Shown here piece by piece: positions 1-9,856 of a stretch of 64,000 bases of DNA. The first letter of the stretch is position 1; every line of letters begins with the position of its first letter. The notes beneath the pieces are model-generated. The model saw only the letters and a list, made by a program, of their open reading frames with translations, did not search any database and was not told the DNA's origin. The DNA comes from Bosea sp. PAMC 26642. GTDB taxonomy: Bacteria; Pseudomonadota; Alphaproteobacteria; Rhizobiales; Beijerinckiaceae. The position numbers and the translations under genes were made by a program. The DNA lies in the NCBI RefSeq assembly GCF_001562255.1, contig NZ_CP014301.1:1302001-1366000 (forward strand), written 5' to 3'.

Positions 1-1
1 C

Positions 2-850
2 GGTGCCGGCCAGTTCATCCCCGGCTTCGAGGAGCAGCTCGAAGGCGCCAAGGCCGGCGATACGCGCACCGTCAACGTCACCTTCCCCGAGAACTACACC
101 GCGACCCATCTCGCCGGGAAGCCGGCTGAGTTCGAGGTCACCGTGACCGAGGTCCAGGCCCCCGAGGCGGTCAAGATCGACGAGGAACTGGCCAAGGCCT
201 TCGGCATGGAATCGCTCGATGCGCTGAAAAGCGCGATCCGCGAGCAGATCGGCCGCGATTTCGGCGCCCAGTCGCGCCGCAAGCTCAAGAAGAGCCTGCT
301 CGACGCGCTCGACGCGAAATACACCTTCGAACTGCCGCCGACCCTGGTCGAGCAGGAGTTCGCCAGCGTCTGGAGCCATGTCGAGGTCGACATGAAGGAA
401 GCGAAGAAAAGCTTCGAGGACGAAGGCACGACCGAGGAGGCCGCCAAGGCCGACTATCGCAAGATCGCCGAGCGCCGCGTCCGTCTGGGCCTCGTGCTGG
501 CCGAGATCGGCGAGCAGGCCAAGATCCAGATCGCAGACGACGAGGTGACGCAGGCGCTGGTCGAGCGCGCCCGCCAGTTCCCCGGCCAGGAGAAGGAAGT
601 CTGGGAGTTCTATCGCAAGAACCCGCAGGCGCTCGCCGAGATTCGGGCCCCGATCTTCGAGGAAAAGGTCGTCGACCACCTGCTGGAGCAGGTGAAGGTC
701 GAAGACCAGAGCGTTTCGCGCGAAGTCCTTTACGCCGACGAGGATGGCGACGAGACTGCCACCGAGGCCAAGCCGAAGAAGGCTGCCAAAAAGACCGCGA
801 AGAAGGCCGAGACCAAGCCGGACGAGGTTGTCGACGACGCCTCTGCCTGA
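2..850 (+). CDS. tig: Trigger factor, 5' end outside the window
   Basis: Ribosome-associated chaperone and peptidyl-prolyl isomerase that meets nascent chains at the tunnel exit. The frame is open from base 2, so the N-terminal ribosome-binding domain and the start lie upstream. The first residues ([13 protein letters not shown], then [10 protein letters not shown]) are the end of the FKBP-type isomerase domain. The helical C-terminal chaperone domain follows. The last 35 residues are a Lys/Ala/Glu-rich tail ([14 protein letters not shown]), common in alphaproteobacterial versions. Its position just before clpP is the usual bacterial arrangement. A strong terminator follows, so clpP probably has its own promoter. 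Confidence 0.95.
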   Translation, partial: GAGQFIPGFEEQLEGAKAGDTRTVNVTFPENYTATHLAGKPAEFEVTVTEVQAPEAVKIDEELAKAFGMESLDALKSAIREQIGRDFGAQSRRKLKKSLLDALDAKYTFELPPTLVEQEFASVWSHVEVDMKEAKKSFEDEGTTEEAAKADYRKIAERRVRLGLVLAEIGEQAKIQIADDEVTQALVERARQFPGQEKEVWEFYRKNPQALAEIRAPIFEEKVVDHLLEQVKVEDQSVSREVLYADEDGDETATEAKPKKAAKKTAKKAETKPDEVVDDASA

Positions 851-878
851 TTGCTGGCAACCTTAATCACAAACATTC

Positions 879-916
879 GCGCCGCCCGGCACCGTGCCGG
901 GCGGCGCTTCTCTTTT
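879..916 (+). terminator. Intrinsic terminator after tig
   Basis: A perfect 12-bp GC stem (879-890 with 896-907) closes a 5-nt loop and is followed by a T-rich run (908-916). It lies 28 bases after the tig stop codon. Confidence 0.85.
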
Positions 917-1011
917 CAGCCGCCTTTGCCATGCTTATGTGGTTGTCCTCCCGGACATCCGCTGATTCTCTTTTTTGTCGAACCGGCGCACGCCACCCCA
1001 AGGACATCTTC

Positions 1012-1638
1012 ATGCTTCGCGATCCGATCGAGACCTACAACAATCTCGTACCGATGGTGGTCGAGCAGTCGAGCCGCGGCGAGCGTGCCTTCGACATCTA
1101 TTCCCGCCTGCTGCGTGAGCGAATCATCTTCCTGACCGGCCCGGTCGAAGATTATTCCGCCTCGCTGATCGTGGCGCAGCTGCTGTTCCTCGAGGCAGAG
1201 AACCCGAAGAAGGAAATCTCCTTCTATATCAACTCGCCCGGCGGCGTGGTGACCTCGGGCATGTCGATCTACGACACGATGCAGTTCATCCGCTGCCCGG
1301 TCACAACCTTGTGCGTCGGCCAGGCCGCGTCGATGGGCTCGCTTCTGCTCACCGCCGGCGCCAAGGACATGCGATTCGCGCTGCCCAACGCCCGCATCAT
1401 GGTCCACCAGCCGTCCGGCGGCTTCCAGGGCCAGGTCACCGACATCCTGATCCACGCCCGCGAGGTCGAGAGCCTGAAGCGCCGGCTGAACGAGATCTAC
1501 GTCAAGCACACCGGCCGGTCCTACGAGGACATCGAGGCCGCGCTCGAGCGCGACAACTTCATGACGGCCGAGGCGGCGCGCGATTTCGGCCTGATCGACA
1601 AGGTCATCGACAAGCGTCCTGAAGACGCGACAGTCTAA
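1012..1638 (+). CDS. clpP: ATP-dependent Clp protease proteolytic subunit
   Basis: Serine peptidase of the ClpXP and ClpAP proteases; it forms a double heptamer in the cytoplasm. The 208-aa protein has family length. The nucleophile Ser sits in GQAASMGS, the catalytic His in [10 protein letters not shown], and the catalytic Asp is expected further on near the HAREVES helix. The substrate-channel motif INSPGG is also present. The ATG at 1012 was chosen because AAGGA lies 7 bases upstream and the protein then begins [11 protein letters not shown], close to homologues; the frame is open further upstream without family similarity. clpX follows after 282 bases. Confidence 0.96.
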   Translation: MLRDPIETYNNLVPMVVEQSSRGERAFDIYSRLLRERIIFLTGPVEDYSASLIVAQLLFLEAENPKKEISFYINSPGGVVTSGMSIYDTMQFIRCPVTTLCVGQAASMGSLLLTAGAKDMRFALPNARIMVHQPSGGFQGQVTDILIHAREVESLKRRLNEIYVKHTGRSYEDIEAALERDNFMTAEAARDFGLIDKVIDKRPEDATV

Positions 1639-1645
1639 TGCCTCA

Positions 1646-1666
1646 GGGGCTGCGACCAGCAGCCCC
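1646..1666 (+). terminator. Hairpin after clpP, weak terminator candidate
   Basis: An 8-bp perfect stem (GGGGCTGC with GCAGCCCC) with a 5-nt loop starts 7 bases after the clpP stop. There is no T tract after it, so it may only stabilise the clpP mRNA 3' end. A second short hairpin (CCCCATG with CATGGGG) is at 1721-1738, in the same clpP-clpX gap. Confidence 0.4.
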
Positions 1667-1920
1667 GCGCCCTGTGGGTTGGCGCAGCCGCCCGCAGGGT
1701 CCATATTGCGCGGTAACCGGCCCCATGTTTGCATGGGGAATCGGATAAGCGGGCCAGCGTTTCACCGGGTCCGATTTTGAGGCGGCTTTGTTTTTTCGGG
1801 TGTGCCGGACTGGGACGTTAACCCATTGCTGGTGATCTGGACGCCTATGATGACGGAGAGACGACGGTTGCATCGGCGCAGGCTGATGTGGTCGCCCGGC
1901 TCCGAGAATGGAGATGAACG

Positions 1921-3189
<1,269 letters not shown>

Positions 3190-3221
3190 TTCAGACTTCG
3201 GACGTCCTCTCCGGAACGACA

Positions 3222-3248
3222 AACGCGCGCCCGCTGGCGCGCGTTTTG
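3222..3248 (+). terminator. Intrinsic terminator after clpX
   Basis: A 10-bp stem (AACGCGCGCC with GGCGCGCGTT) closes a 4-nt loop and merges into a short T run. It lies 33 bases after the clpX stop. Confidence 0.8.
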
Positions 3249-3319
3249 CGTGATGGAGGGTTTAGGGCCGGTGCGGCGCGCGCTGCGACGATCCGGCCGG
3301 TGGACGGTTCGAGGGCTCG

Positions 3320-3350
3320 CTTGAAAGCCGGCGAGGAAGTCTCCACTTTA
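3320..3350 (+). promoter_or_regulatory. Candidate RpoH (sigma-32) promoter of lon
   Basis: CTTGAAA at 3320-3326 matches the heat-shock -35 consensus. After a 14-nt spacer, CTCCACTTTA at 3341-3350 resembles the CCCCATNT -10 box. This would start transcription about 130 bases before lon. Lon is a heat-shock gene in many proteobacteria, which fits. The match was found by eye and has not been tested. Confidence 0.5.
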
Positions 3351-3488
3351 GCTTCACTTGCGAGAGTCGCATGCCTGTCGAGGGTGCGATGCGCGAGGGC
3401 GGACGCGGTGAATAGTCGCCACGGCCGCATACGTCAGGTGTCTCCGCCCATTCGGGGGTAGGCTTGGCGCAACAACAAAGGATTCGTC

Positions 3489-5918
3489 ATGACTGGCTCG
3501 GCGCCCCGCGCTCCGTTCGTTCCCGGCGAGACCGGCCTCTATCCGGTTCTCCCCCTGCGCGACATCGTCGTTTTCCCCCATATGATCGTGCCGCTCTTTG
3601 TCGGCCGCGAGAAGTCGATCCGCGCGCTCGAGGAGGTCGTCAAGACCGACGGGCTGATCCTGCTCGCCACTCAGAAGAATGCCGGCGACGATGATCCGGA
3701 AACCAAGGATATCTACGAGATCGGCACGCTGGCACGCGTGCTGCAGCTGCTGAAGCTGCCTGACTCAACCGTCAAGGTGCTGGTCGAGGGTGTCGGCCGG
3801 GCCAGGGCGGTCGCCTATGTCGCCGACGACGCCTTCTATCAGGCCGAGGCCGTCGGCATGGCCGAGGAAGAGGGCAAGAAGGTCGAGGTCGAGGCGCTGG
3901 GCCGTTCGGTCATCAGCGAGTTCGAGAGCTATGTGAAGCTCAACAAGAAGATTTCGCCCGAGATCGTCGCTGCGGTCGCGCAGATCGACGAGCCGTCCAA
4001 GCTTGCCGATACCGTGGCGTCGCATCTCGCCGTCAAGATCGCAGACCGCCAGGCGGTCCTTGAGATCACCCATGTCGCGCATCGGCTGGAGAAGGTTCTC
4101 TCGCTGATGGAAAGCGAGATGTCGGTGCTCCAGGTCGAGAAGCGCATCCGCTCGCGCGTCAAGCGCCAGATGGAGAAGACCCAGCGCGAGTACTATCTCA
4201 ACGAGCAGATGAAGGCGATCCAGAAGGAGCTTGGCGACGGCGAGGAAGGCCGCGACGAGCTTGCCGAACTGGAAGAGCGTATCGCCAGCACGAAACTCTC
4301 CAAGGAGGCCCGCGACAAGGCCATCGCGGAGATGAAGAAGCTGCGCCAGATGTCGCCGATGTCGGCGGAAGCCACCGTCGTGCGCAACTATCTCGACTGG
4401 ATGCTCGGCATACCCTGGAACAAGAAGTCGAAGATCAAGAAGGATCTGACCATCGCGCAGGGCGTGCTGGACGACGATCATTTCGGTCTCGACAAGGTCA
4501 AGGACCGCATCGTCGAATATCTCGCCGTGCAGCAGCGCGCCAACAAGTTGGCGGGCCCGATCCTGTGCCTCGTCGGCCCTCCGGGCGTCGGCAAGACCTC
4601 GCTCGGCAAGTCGATCGCCAAGGCGACGGGGCGCGAATTCGTGCGCATGTCGCTCGGCGGCGTGCGTGACGAGGCTGAGATCCGTGGTCACCGTCGCACC
4701 TATATCGGCTCGATGCCCGGCAAGATCATCCAGTCGATGAAGAAGGCCAAGACCTCCAACCCGCTCATCCTGCTCGACGAGATCGACAAGATGGGACAGG
4801 ACTTCCGCGGCGATCCGTCGGCGGCCCTGCTGGAGGTTCTCGACCCGGAGCAGAACGGCACGTTCAACGACCACTATCTCGAGGTCGACTACGACCTGTC
4901 GAACGTGATGTTCGTGACCACGGCCAACACGCTGAACATCCCGCCGGCCCTGCTGGACCGGATGGAGGTCATCCGCATCGCCGGCTACACCGAGGACGAG
5001 AAGGTCGAGATCGCGCGCCGTCACCTGATCCCCAACACGATCAAGAAGCACGGCCTCGAATCGAAGGAATGGTCGATCGACGACGAGGCGCTGATGACGG
5101 TGGTCCGCCGCTATACGCGGGAGGCGGGCGTCCGCAATCTGGAGCGCGAGCTTTCCAACACCGTTCGCAAGGCGGTCAAGGACATCGTGCTCAAGAAGTC
5201 CAAGAAGGTTGCCGTCACCACCCCGGTGCTCGAGGAGTATCTCGGCCCGCCGCGCTACCGCTACGGCATGGCGGAGACGGAGGATCAGGTCGGTGTCGTC
5301 ACCGGGCTGGCCTGGACCGAGGTCGGCGGCGAGCTTCTGACGATCGAAGGCGTCATGATGCCCGGCAAGGGCAAGATGACCGTCACCGGCAACCTGAAGG
5401 ACGTGATGAAGGAATCGATTTCTGCGGCGGCGTCCTATGTCCGCTCCAGAGCCATGGATTTCGGCATCGAGCCGCCTCTGTTCGACAGGCGCGACATCCA
5501 CGTCCACGTTCCCGAGGGCGCGACCCCGAAGGATGGGCCATCGGCCGGCATCGCCATGGCGACGTCGATCGTCTCGGTGCTGACCGGCATCCCGACCCAG
5601 CGCGACGTCGCCATGACCGGCGAGGTGACGCTGCGGGGCAGGGTGCTGCCGATCGGCGGCCTCAAGGAGAAGCTCCTGGCGGCCCTGCGTGGCGGCATCA
5701 AGAAGGTGCTGATCCCGGAGGACAACGCCAAGGATCTGATCGACCTGCCCAAGTCGGTGAAGGAGGGCATGGAGATCATCCCGGTGTCGCGCATGGAACA
5801 GGTGCTGCAACATGCGTTGACGCGCCAGCCCGTGCCGATCGTCTGGGAAGAGGACCTCAGCGCCATCCGCCCCAAGGCCGCGGAGGACGACGCTGCGGGT
5901 GGTTTCGTCGCCCACTGA
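3489..5918 (+). CDS. lon: ATP-dependent protease La (Lon)
   Basis: Homohexameric AAA+ serine protease that degrades misfolded and regulatory proteins. The 809-aa protein is full length. The N-terminal LON substrate-binding domain starts at [13 protein letters not shown]. Walker A is GPPGVGKT and Walker B is ILLDEIDKM. The C-terminal peptidase has the catalytic Ser in PKDGPSAG and the catalytic Lys in [10 protein letters not shown]. The ATG at 3489 is preceded by AAGG at a normal distance. It is transcribed alone between two terminators, probably under heat-shock control. Confidence 0.97.
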   Translation: MTGSAPRAPFVPGETGLYPVLPLRDIVVFPHMIVPLFVGREKSIRALEEVVKTDGLILLATQKNAGDDDPETKDIYEIGTLARVLQLLKLPDSTVKVLVEGVGRARAVAYVADDAFYQAEAVGMAEEEGKKVEVEALGRSVISEFESYVKLNKKISPEIVAAVAQIDEPSKLADTVASHLAVKIADRQAVLEITHVAHRLEKVLSLMESEMSVLQVEKRIRSRVKRQMEKTQREYYLNEQMKAIQKELGDGEEGRDELAELEERIASTKLSKEARDKAIAEMKKLRQMSPMSAEATVVRNYLDWMLGIPWNKKSKIKKDLTIAQGVLDDDHFGLDKVKDRIVEYLAVQQRANKLAGPILCLVGPPGVGKTSLGKSIAKATGREFVRMSLGGVRDEAEIRGHRRTYIGSMPGKIIQSMKKAKTSNPLILLDEIDKMGQDFRGDPSAALLEVLDPEQNGTFNDHYLEVDYDLSNVMFVTTANTLNIPPALLDRMEVIRIAGYTEDEKVEIARRHLIPNTIKKHGLESKEWSIDDEALMTVVRRYTREAGVRNLERELSNTVRKAVKDIVLKKSKKVAVTTPVLEEYLGPPRYRYGMAETEDQVGVVTGLAWTEVGGELLTIEGVMMPGKGKMTVTGNLKDVMKESISAAASYVRSRAMDFGIEPPLFDRRDIHVHVPEGATPKDGPSAGIAMATSIVSVLTGIPTQRDVAMTGEVTLRGRVLPIGGLKEKLLAALRGGIKKVLIPEDNAKDLIDLPKSVKEGMEIIPVSRMEQVLQHALTRQPVPIVWEEDLSAIRPKAAEDDAAGGFVAH

Positions 5919-5938
5919 GTCTGATCGCGTAAAAGACG

Positions 5939-5970
5939 AAGCCGCCGGCGCACGACGCCGGCGGCTTTTG
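5939..5970 (+). terminator. Intrinsic terminator after lon
   Basis: A 12-bp perfect stem (5939-5950 with 5956-5967) closes a 5-nt loop and ends in a short T run, 21 bases after the lon stop. In many related genomes hupB would follow here; it is absent. Confidence 0.85.
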
Positions 5971-6014
5971 TTGAGCAAAGCAGCAACGATAACCTGTCGA
6001 TTCGTCGAAACGTG

Positions 6015-6254
6015 CTACAGCCGCTTCTTTGAAAATGCCCGTCCGGATGCGGACTTCAAGTACCGTTCGAATGCGACAGCCTGTGTTTCGTCGGAAAACG
6101 CAACATATGTCTTAATCTCCCACGGCGCATATTTCGCTGTATGTGTGACTTCGCCACGGTTGTGCCGCTGCAGCCTGTCGCGAAGGTCTCCTGTCAATCC
6201 AACATAGAAGCGCCCGGAGGATGCAAGACTGTGAAGGATATAGACGTAGCGCAC
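6015..6254 (-). CDS. Small GIY-YIG nuclease family protein
   Basis: A 79-aa single-domain member of the GIY-YIG superfamily, the YhbQ/UPF0213-like group. The protein begins MRYVYILHS, with the GIY-like YVYIL strand, followed by YVGLTGDLRDRLQRHN, which holds the YIG-like strand and the conserved Arg and His. The conserved glutamate is in the FERYLKS helix near the C terminus. These proteins are predicted single-metal nucleases with no firmly known substrate. It is convergent with lon and stands alone beside the tRNA genes. Fold assignment is firm; cellular role is unknown. Confidence 0.85.
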   Translation of the reverse strand: MRYVYILHSLASSGRFYVGLTGDLRDRLQRHNRGEVTHTAKYAPWEIKTYVAFSDETQAVAFERYLKSASGRAFSKKRL

Positions 6255-6351
6255 GCCCGCCTCCGTTGCTGCGCACCTTCGGCGAGGCAGCCTTCGCCTT
6301 GCGGTCCAGTTCGCCTCTGGCTTGCCAAGCCGTAGCCCGCAGGGCGAAGGC

Positions 6352-6427
6352 TGGTGGGCGGTGACGGGCTCGAACCGCCGACCCTCTCCGTGTAAAGGAG
6401 ACGCTCTACCAACTGAGCTAACCGCCC
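6352..6427 (-). tRNA. tRNA-Val (anticodon UAC)
   Basis: Complete cloverleaf on the minus strand. The 7-bp acceptor stem is GGGCGGT with ACCGCCC, the anticodon stem is TCTCC/GGAGA with loop TTTACAC, and the T loop is TTCGAGC. A genomically encoded CCA is at 6352-6354. It is divergent from tRNA-Asp. Confidence 0.95.
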
Positions 6428-6437
6428 CTCGGGCGCG

Positions 6438-6466
6438 GGTTTACGGCGTCTGGGCCGTTCCATCAA
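6438..6466 (-). promoter_or_regulatory. Promoter of tRNA-Val
   Basis: On the minus strand, TTGATG (6461-6466) and TAAACC (6438-6443) are separated by exactly 17 bases. The predicted start is a few bases before the mature tRNA 5' end at 6427. Confidence 0.6.
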
Positions 6467-6569
6467 GCGCCGAAGCGAGTCGTGCGTGATGGGCGATGCC
6501 ATTGGGCGCCTTCCCTTCCTTTCATCCCGCCCAAATCCGCCGAACAATCGATTTGCCGGCGCTGCGCGC

Positions 6570-6598
6570 TTGACACTTCCCGCCCCGCGCCATAATCC
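6570..6598 (+). promoter_or_regulatory. Promoter of tRNA-Asp
   Basis: TTGACA at 6570-6575, a 17-nt spacer, and TAATCC at 6593-6598 form a good housekeeping promoter about 35 bases before the mature tRNA. It is followed by a GC-rich stretch. Confidence 0.7.
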
Positions 6599-6633
6599 GA
6601 ACGCCGCTGGGGGCGAGCCCCTCACTGCCCTGC

Positions 6634-6710
6634 GCGGGCGTAGCTCAGTTGGTTAGAGTGCCGGCCTGTCACGCCGGAGGTCGCGGGTTCGAGCCCCGTC
6701 GCCCGCGCCA
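6634..6710 (+). tRNA. tRNA-Asp (anticodon GUC); probable integration site
   Basis: Complete cloverleaf: acceptor GCGGGCG with CGCCCGC, anticodon stem CCGGC/GCCGG with loop CTGTCAC, T loop TTCGAGC, encoded CCA at 6708-6710. A tyrosine recombinase gene ends 62 bases downstream, pointing at this tRNA. That is the standard arrangement when an element has integrated into the tRNA 3' end and restored it. Confidence 0.95.
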
Positions 6711-6771
6711 TATATTTCAAGGGCTTAGCCCGATTGACCTGTGGGTCATTACACTTTCTCCAACGCCCTCA

Positions 6772-8016
6772 TTACACTTTTCGGCCCGGTTTGTTCTTTC
6801 TGAGCTTCGCGCGGCCCTCCCGCCGATGCGAATCGACGTCTCGGACCGTCACAACATTCACCGGGTTGTAGGTCTGCTGAAGCCTGGTCGACGTTGCCAA
6901 GGTATTTGCCATCTTCGTCGAGATGGCTTGGGCGCTTGCGCCTCCGGCCGTCGCTTCAACAGTTCCCGATCGGCGCATGTCGGCAAGCTGACGCGTCTCA
7001 ACGAGACCGAATTCGGCGGTGCGAACGACCCGGAAATCAAAACCAAGCTTGTTCTTCGTGTAGGGCGCGGGCTGTTGGGGTTTGCCGCCCTTTGTGGTTG
7101 TGGCGCTGCCACGCGTCCTGAAAATCGGTGCGTTGGGCATCAGTTCGAAGGGCAACGATGCGATGTAGCCGTCGAGAAGATGGGTAGCCCGCTTACCGAG
7201 CGACCCGGCAGCGGCCCGATTGGTTTTGGCGCGAGCGAGAGCAAAAATGGCCCCCTGCAGATCGTCGGTTCGCTGCCCCGTCGTCAGAGAACGCAGGTCG
7301 ATGGGCGAGAGCTGGCTATCCCATGCCGTAGCCATGCAGGCCGCTAGGCCCTTGTAGCCCATCCGCCATGCGCGCTTGCAGAGGCGAACGACCTCGCCCT
7401 CGGTCCAGACCGCTTGGCGGGGCGGCGCGGTCGAATTGGCGATTGCAAGCGATGGGTCTTTTTTACCGTGGGTGTATCCCATCGCCTCCATAAGAACCCA
7501 CAGGGCTCGCCAGACCTTGATGACGCGATGGCGTTCCGTCGTGGATACCGCTGTCTCGATCTTTGGAATCAGGCCCTTCGCCAAGCCGCTGACCGGTTCG
7601 AGGCGAAGAAAATGCTCCGTCTCGATCGTTGCCGGATCGACGTCGCCGAAGACCGGCTCCAGCCATTTCCAGGCGCGCAGCCAGTCATCACGACTTTCTT
7701 GGTCCTTCGTTTGCCGCTGGCCTTTGGTGACGCGAGTAGCGGCACGCAATCTCAGAGCCCGATCGTAGGCCTCACCAACACTGCCGGTGGGCCACCGAGG
7801 GCGTGAGGTCGTCTCGCCGCATCGGATCTGATCCCACTCGTTGTTCCACCCGATAGCGCGGGTCTTGTCCTGAGCGCTTGGATAGTTCTTGCCTGCGATC
7901 ACCACGCCTGCACTCAGCGTCGTGAACCTGAAGCCGTGCGGCTTCATGTCCTTCGACGGCTTGTAGCGCCAACGCCGTCCCATGAAGATCAGGTGTCGGA
8001 TTTTGTCTTTTCCCAT
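6772..8016 (-). CDS. Divergent tyrosine recombinase (integrase)
   Basis: 414-aa protein resembling phage/ICE-type integrases. The catalytic half begins with a region resembling the Arg-I box (AWDSQLSPIDLRSLT). Box II is MRRSGT, where the usual HxxR His is replaced, and the nucleophile candidate is Tyr in RLQQTYNPVN near the C terminus. The order Arg, Arg, Tyr and their spacing fit the family, but the protein is far from the well-studied types. The ATG at 8016 was chosen because it follows the stop of the upstream small gene by one base. The gene reads toward tRNA-Asp, so it probably catalyses integration there. Two direct copies of CATTACACTTT (6747 and 6770) lie at its 3' end. Confidence 0.8.
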   Translation of the reverse strand: MGKDKIRHLIFMGRRWRYKPSKDMKPHGFRFTTLSAGVVIAGKNYPSAQDKTRAIGWNNEWDQIRCGETTSRPRWPTGSVGEAYDRALRLRAATRVTKGQRQTKDQESRDDWLRAWKWLEPVFGDVDPATIETEHFLRLEPVSGLAKGLIPKIETAVSTTERHRVIKVWRALWVLMEAMGYTHGKKDPSLAIANSTAPPRQAVWTEGEVVRLCKRAWRMGYKGLAACMATAWDSQLSPIDLRSLTTGQRTDDLQGAIFALARAKTNRAAAGSLGKRATHLLDGYIASLPFELMPNAPIFRTRGSATTTKGGKPQQPAPYTKNKLGFDFRVVRTAEFGLVETRQLADMRRSGTVEATAGGASAQAISTKMANTLATSTRLQQTYNPVNVVTVRDVDSHRREGRAKLRKNKPGRKV

Positions 8017-8017
8017 G

Positions 8018-8296
8018 TCACATTCGCTCGATGCGGTCATTCACCACCTCCCGAGCGTCGAGCGCCTGATTCCTGGGGGTTTGGACGGACCTGTTGTCCA
8101 TCCACTCGTCGATCCTCTTCAGGTCATAGTTGCCGGTGTCTGCATCCGCGGTAGGGAAGCCCCGCTTCACCAGCTGCGGCAGCAGAGCCTCGAACTCATC
8201 GATGGTGAGATGGAGCCGCCGCGCCGCCTTGGCGGGTGGAACGTCTCGTGGGTCTACCGAAAATCTTACGCGGCAAGAGCGAGGAACGCTGGGCAT
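8018..8296 (-). CDS. Small integrase-associated protein, possible excisionase or DNA-binding protein
   Basis: 92-aa protein containing the segment CRVRFSVDPRDVPPAKAAR followed by a helix-rich stretch (LTIDEFEALLPQLVKRGFP). Small proteins of this type are often found directly upstream of integrases in rhizobial mobile DNA. The shape (short, basic, helix-turn-helix-like middle) suggests a DNA-binding or excisionase role, but no known motif proves it. The ATG at 8296 is preceded by GAGG; a GTG just before it is possible. It abuts the integrase gene, so both are probably co-transcribed. Confidence 0.7.
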   Translation of the reverse strand: MPSVPRSCRVRFSVDPRDVPPAKAARRLHLTIDEFEALLPQLVKRGFPTADADTGNYDLKRIDEWMDNRSVQTPRNQALDAREVVNDRIERM

Positions 8297-8670
8297 CACG
8301 CTGCCTCGCTAGCATGGCGCCTCGACGCCATCCTGCGCCCACCGGCAGGCCTTGAGCCCAACACGACCCTCCTGGCCGCCGAGCGCGTTCCCGTGCGTGT
8401 CTGCGTCTGTTGCTCGATCGCCGTCCTGCGGTCCACGCCGGTTGCTCCTGTCCAGGAGCAGAAGGCTGCCAGCGTCGCACTGCGACCGACATGAATCTAA
8501 TTGGTAAGGGCTTTTTTCAGTAGAATTAGAGACGGCGGCGCTGGTGGCGCCGCCGTTGTTCGCGACTTGCTCGGTCCCCGCCGATGCCTACGCCGTCGGG
8601 CGCGAGGAGGATCGCCAGACGGTCCGTCCGGGTTACGAGCAGGCTTGGTCACGCTGCGAGCGTGGACGCT
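8297..8670. other. 374 bases without a supported gene; hairpin inside
   Basis: No open frame here has a good start and protein-like composition. A perfect 9-bp hairpin (ACGGCGGCG, 8532-8540, with CGCCGCCGT, 8548-8556) could end transcription from the leftward gene that stops at 8671, though it lacks a T run in that direction. A T6 tract is at 8513-8520. Confidence 0.5.
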
Positions 8671-9705
8671 TCAGGCACCACAGGGAGCAACCCGAAATAT
8701 CTTGTGTGTGCCAGGCTGGCCACTGAGGACCAACTGCCCTGTGAATGTATGAATGTTGTAAGCGTGGTCCACGCGCGCCAATGTCCACTCGATCGCTTTA
8801 TGGACCCTGGCCGTGTTCGGGTAGAGAGCCCGCTTCCGCCGGTTGCGGATGTTCGGGGTGGCGCGATGCGCGATGTAGTAGCGCACGAGATCCCATCGGA
8901 GGATCGTTGGCTCGCCCCTCGCCAAGCAGCCGGCGAAGACAGCAAGATCGAAGACCCGCCGATAGTCGATCTTCGCGGGCTCGCCGTGGACGAACGGCCA
9001 AATGTCGGCCGCGTTGACGCCGCTAACAAAGGAAAATTCGGTCATCTCCATGATGCTCAGTTTTGGCAGACCATCGAGCACATGGCGCGCGATGGTCTCG
9101 TCAGCCGGCCTGTTGCCCTTCTGGGCCTGATTGAAGACCTTTCGCATCCCTGATGCGATGAGTTGCGCCGCATTCCGCGCCTTGCCAACAAGCGCGATCG
9201 CGCGCCTCTGGCTCTCGATCATCGCCTTTAAGCCAGCGACATTTCCAGTCGCCTGGAAGTGGACGGCTTTGGCCGTCGGCAGATGGCCGCGATACTGATC
9301 GTCCCACGTGTGATCGCGAGTGGCGGCCAAAACGTTTCCCTTACGCAGCAAGGTTTGGCTGTCCGAAGGACCAAGCCAAACGCCGTGAAGCACGGCATCC
9401 AAGTCGGGAACTTGAGTTGGCTTTGGCGCTTGCTTGTGTGAATTCCGTACGACTGCCGCCAGCGCGCGGACCATTGTGTTTAAGTCCGAGATCAACAGGG
9501 CTTGGATCGCGTCGAGCCGATTTTCAAGATCGGTTCGTGCCGGAGCGCCAGCTCCCCCGCCCGGGAAAGCGTTAGCGCCGCCCACCCGAGATGAGACGAA
9601 GCGTACGGGAATGGGATGGCTCACCTGCCCAGGTCGCCGCAGAAACTGCGCGATTAGTATGGGGATCGTCTTCCAGAACATGAGTACCGACACATGCAAC
9701 TCCAT
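8671..9705 (-). CDS. Unknown protein of the integrative element
   Basis: 344 aa, no family recognised. The first 20 residues are hydrophobic (SVLMFWKTIPILIAQFL), which may be a membrane anchor or may mean the real start is further in. A Gly/Ala-rich linker (GGGAGAPA) follows, then a helical body with many charged residues. It is divergent from the RepA-like gene, and the 150-base gap between them is AT-rich, unlike its surroundings, and probably holds both promoters. No ribosome-binding site of note precedes the ATG. Confidence 0.55.
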   Translation of the reverse strand: MELHVSVLMFWKTIPILIAQFLRRPGQVSHPIPVRFVSSRVGGANAFPGGGAGAPARTDLENRLDAIQALLISDLNTMVRALAAVVRNSHKQAPKPTQVPDLDAVLHGVWLGPSDSQTLLRKGNVLAATRDHTWDDQYRGHLPTAKAVHFQATGNVAGLKAMIESQRRAIALVGKARNAAQLIASGMRKVFNQAQKGNRPADETIARHVLDGLPKLSIMEMTEFSFVSGVNAADIWPFVHGEPAKIDYRRVFDLAVFAGCLARGEPTILRWDLVRYYIAHRATPNIRNRRKRALYPNTARVHKAIEWTLARVDHAYNIHTFTGQLVLSGQPGTHKIFRVAPCGA

Positions 9706-9856
9706 ACCCGAATCAACATTCTCTAATTTTAATTCAACGTGAGAGAATCACCGAATCTGCTGTCGATTGGACGATACGCTAAAATTTTATGGAAAACCTG
9801 GTCTCGGCTTTTACGGCTTTACGTCAAGCTCTCGGAGACAAAAGGATCCATCGCCG

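Noticed and set aside
3765..5978. 737-codon leftward frame opposite lon
   Set aside because: Antisense shadow of lon; no family features and no ribosome-binding site.
6850..7350. Rightward open frame starting inside tRNA-Asp
   Set aside because: It overlaps the tRNA and the integrase gene on the other strand and has no family features.
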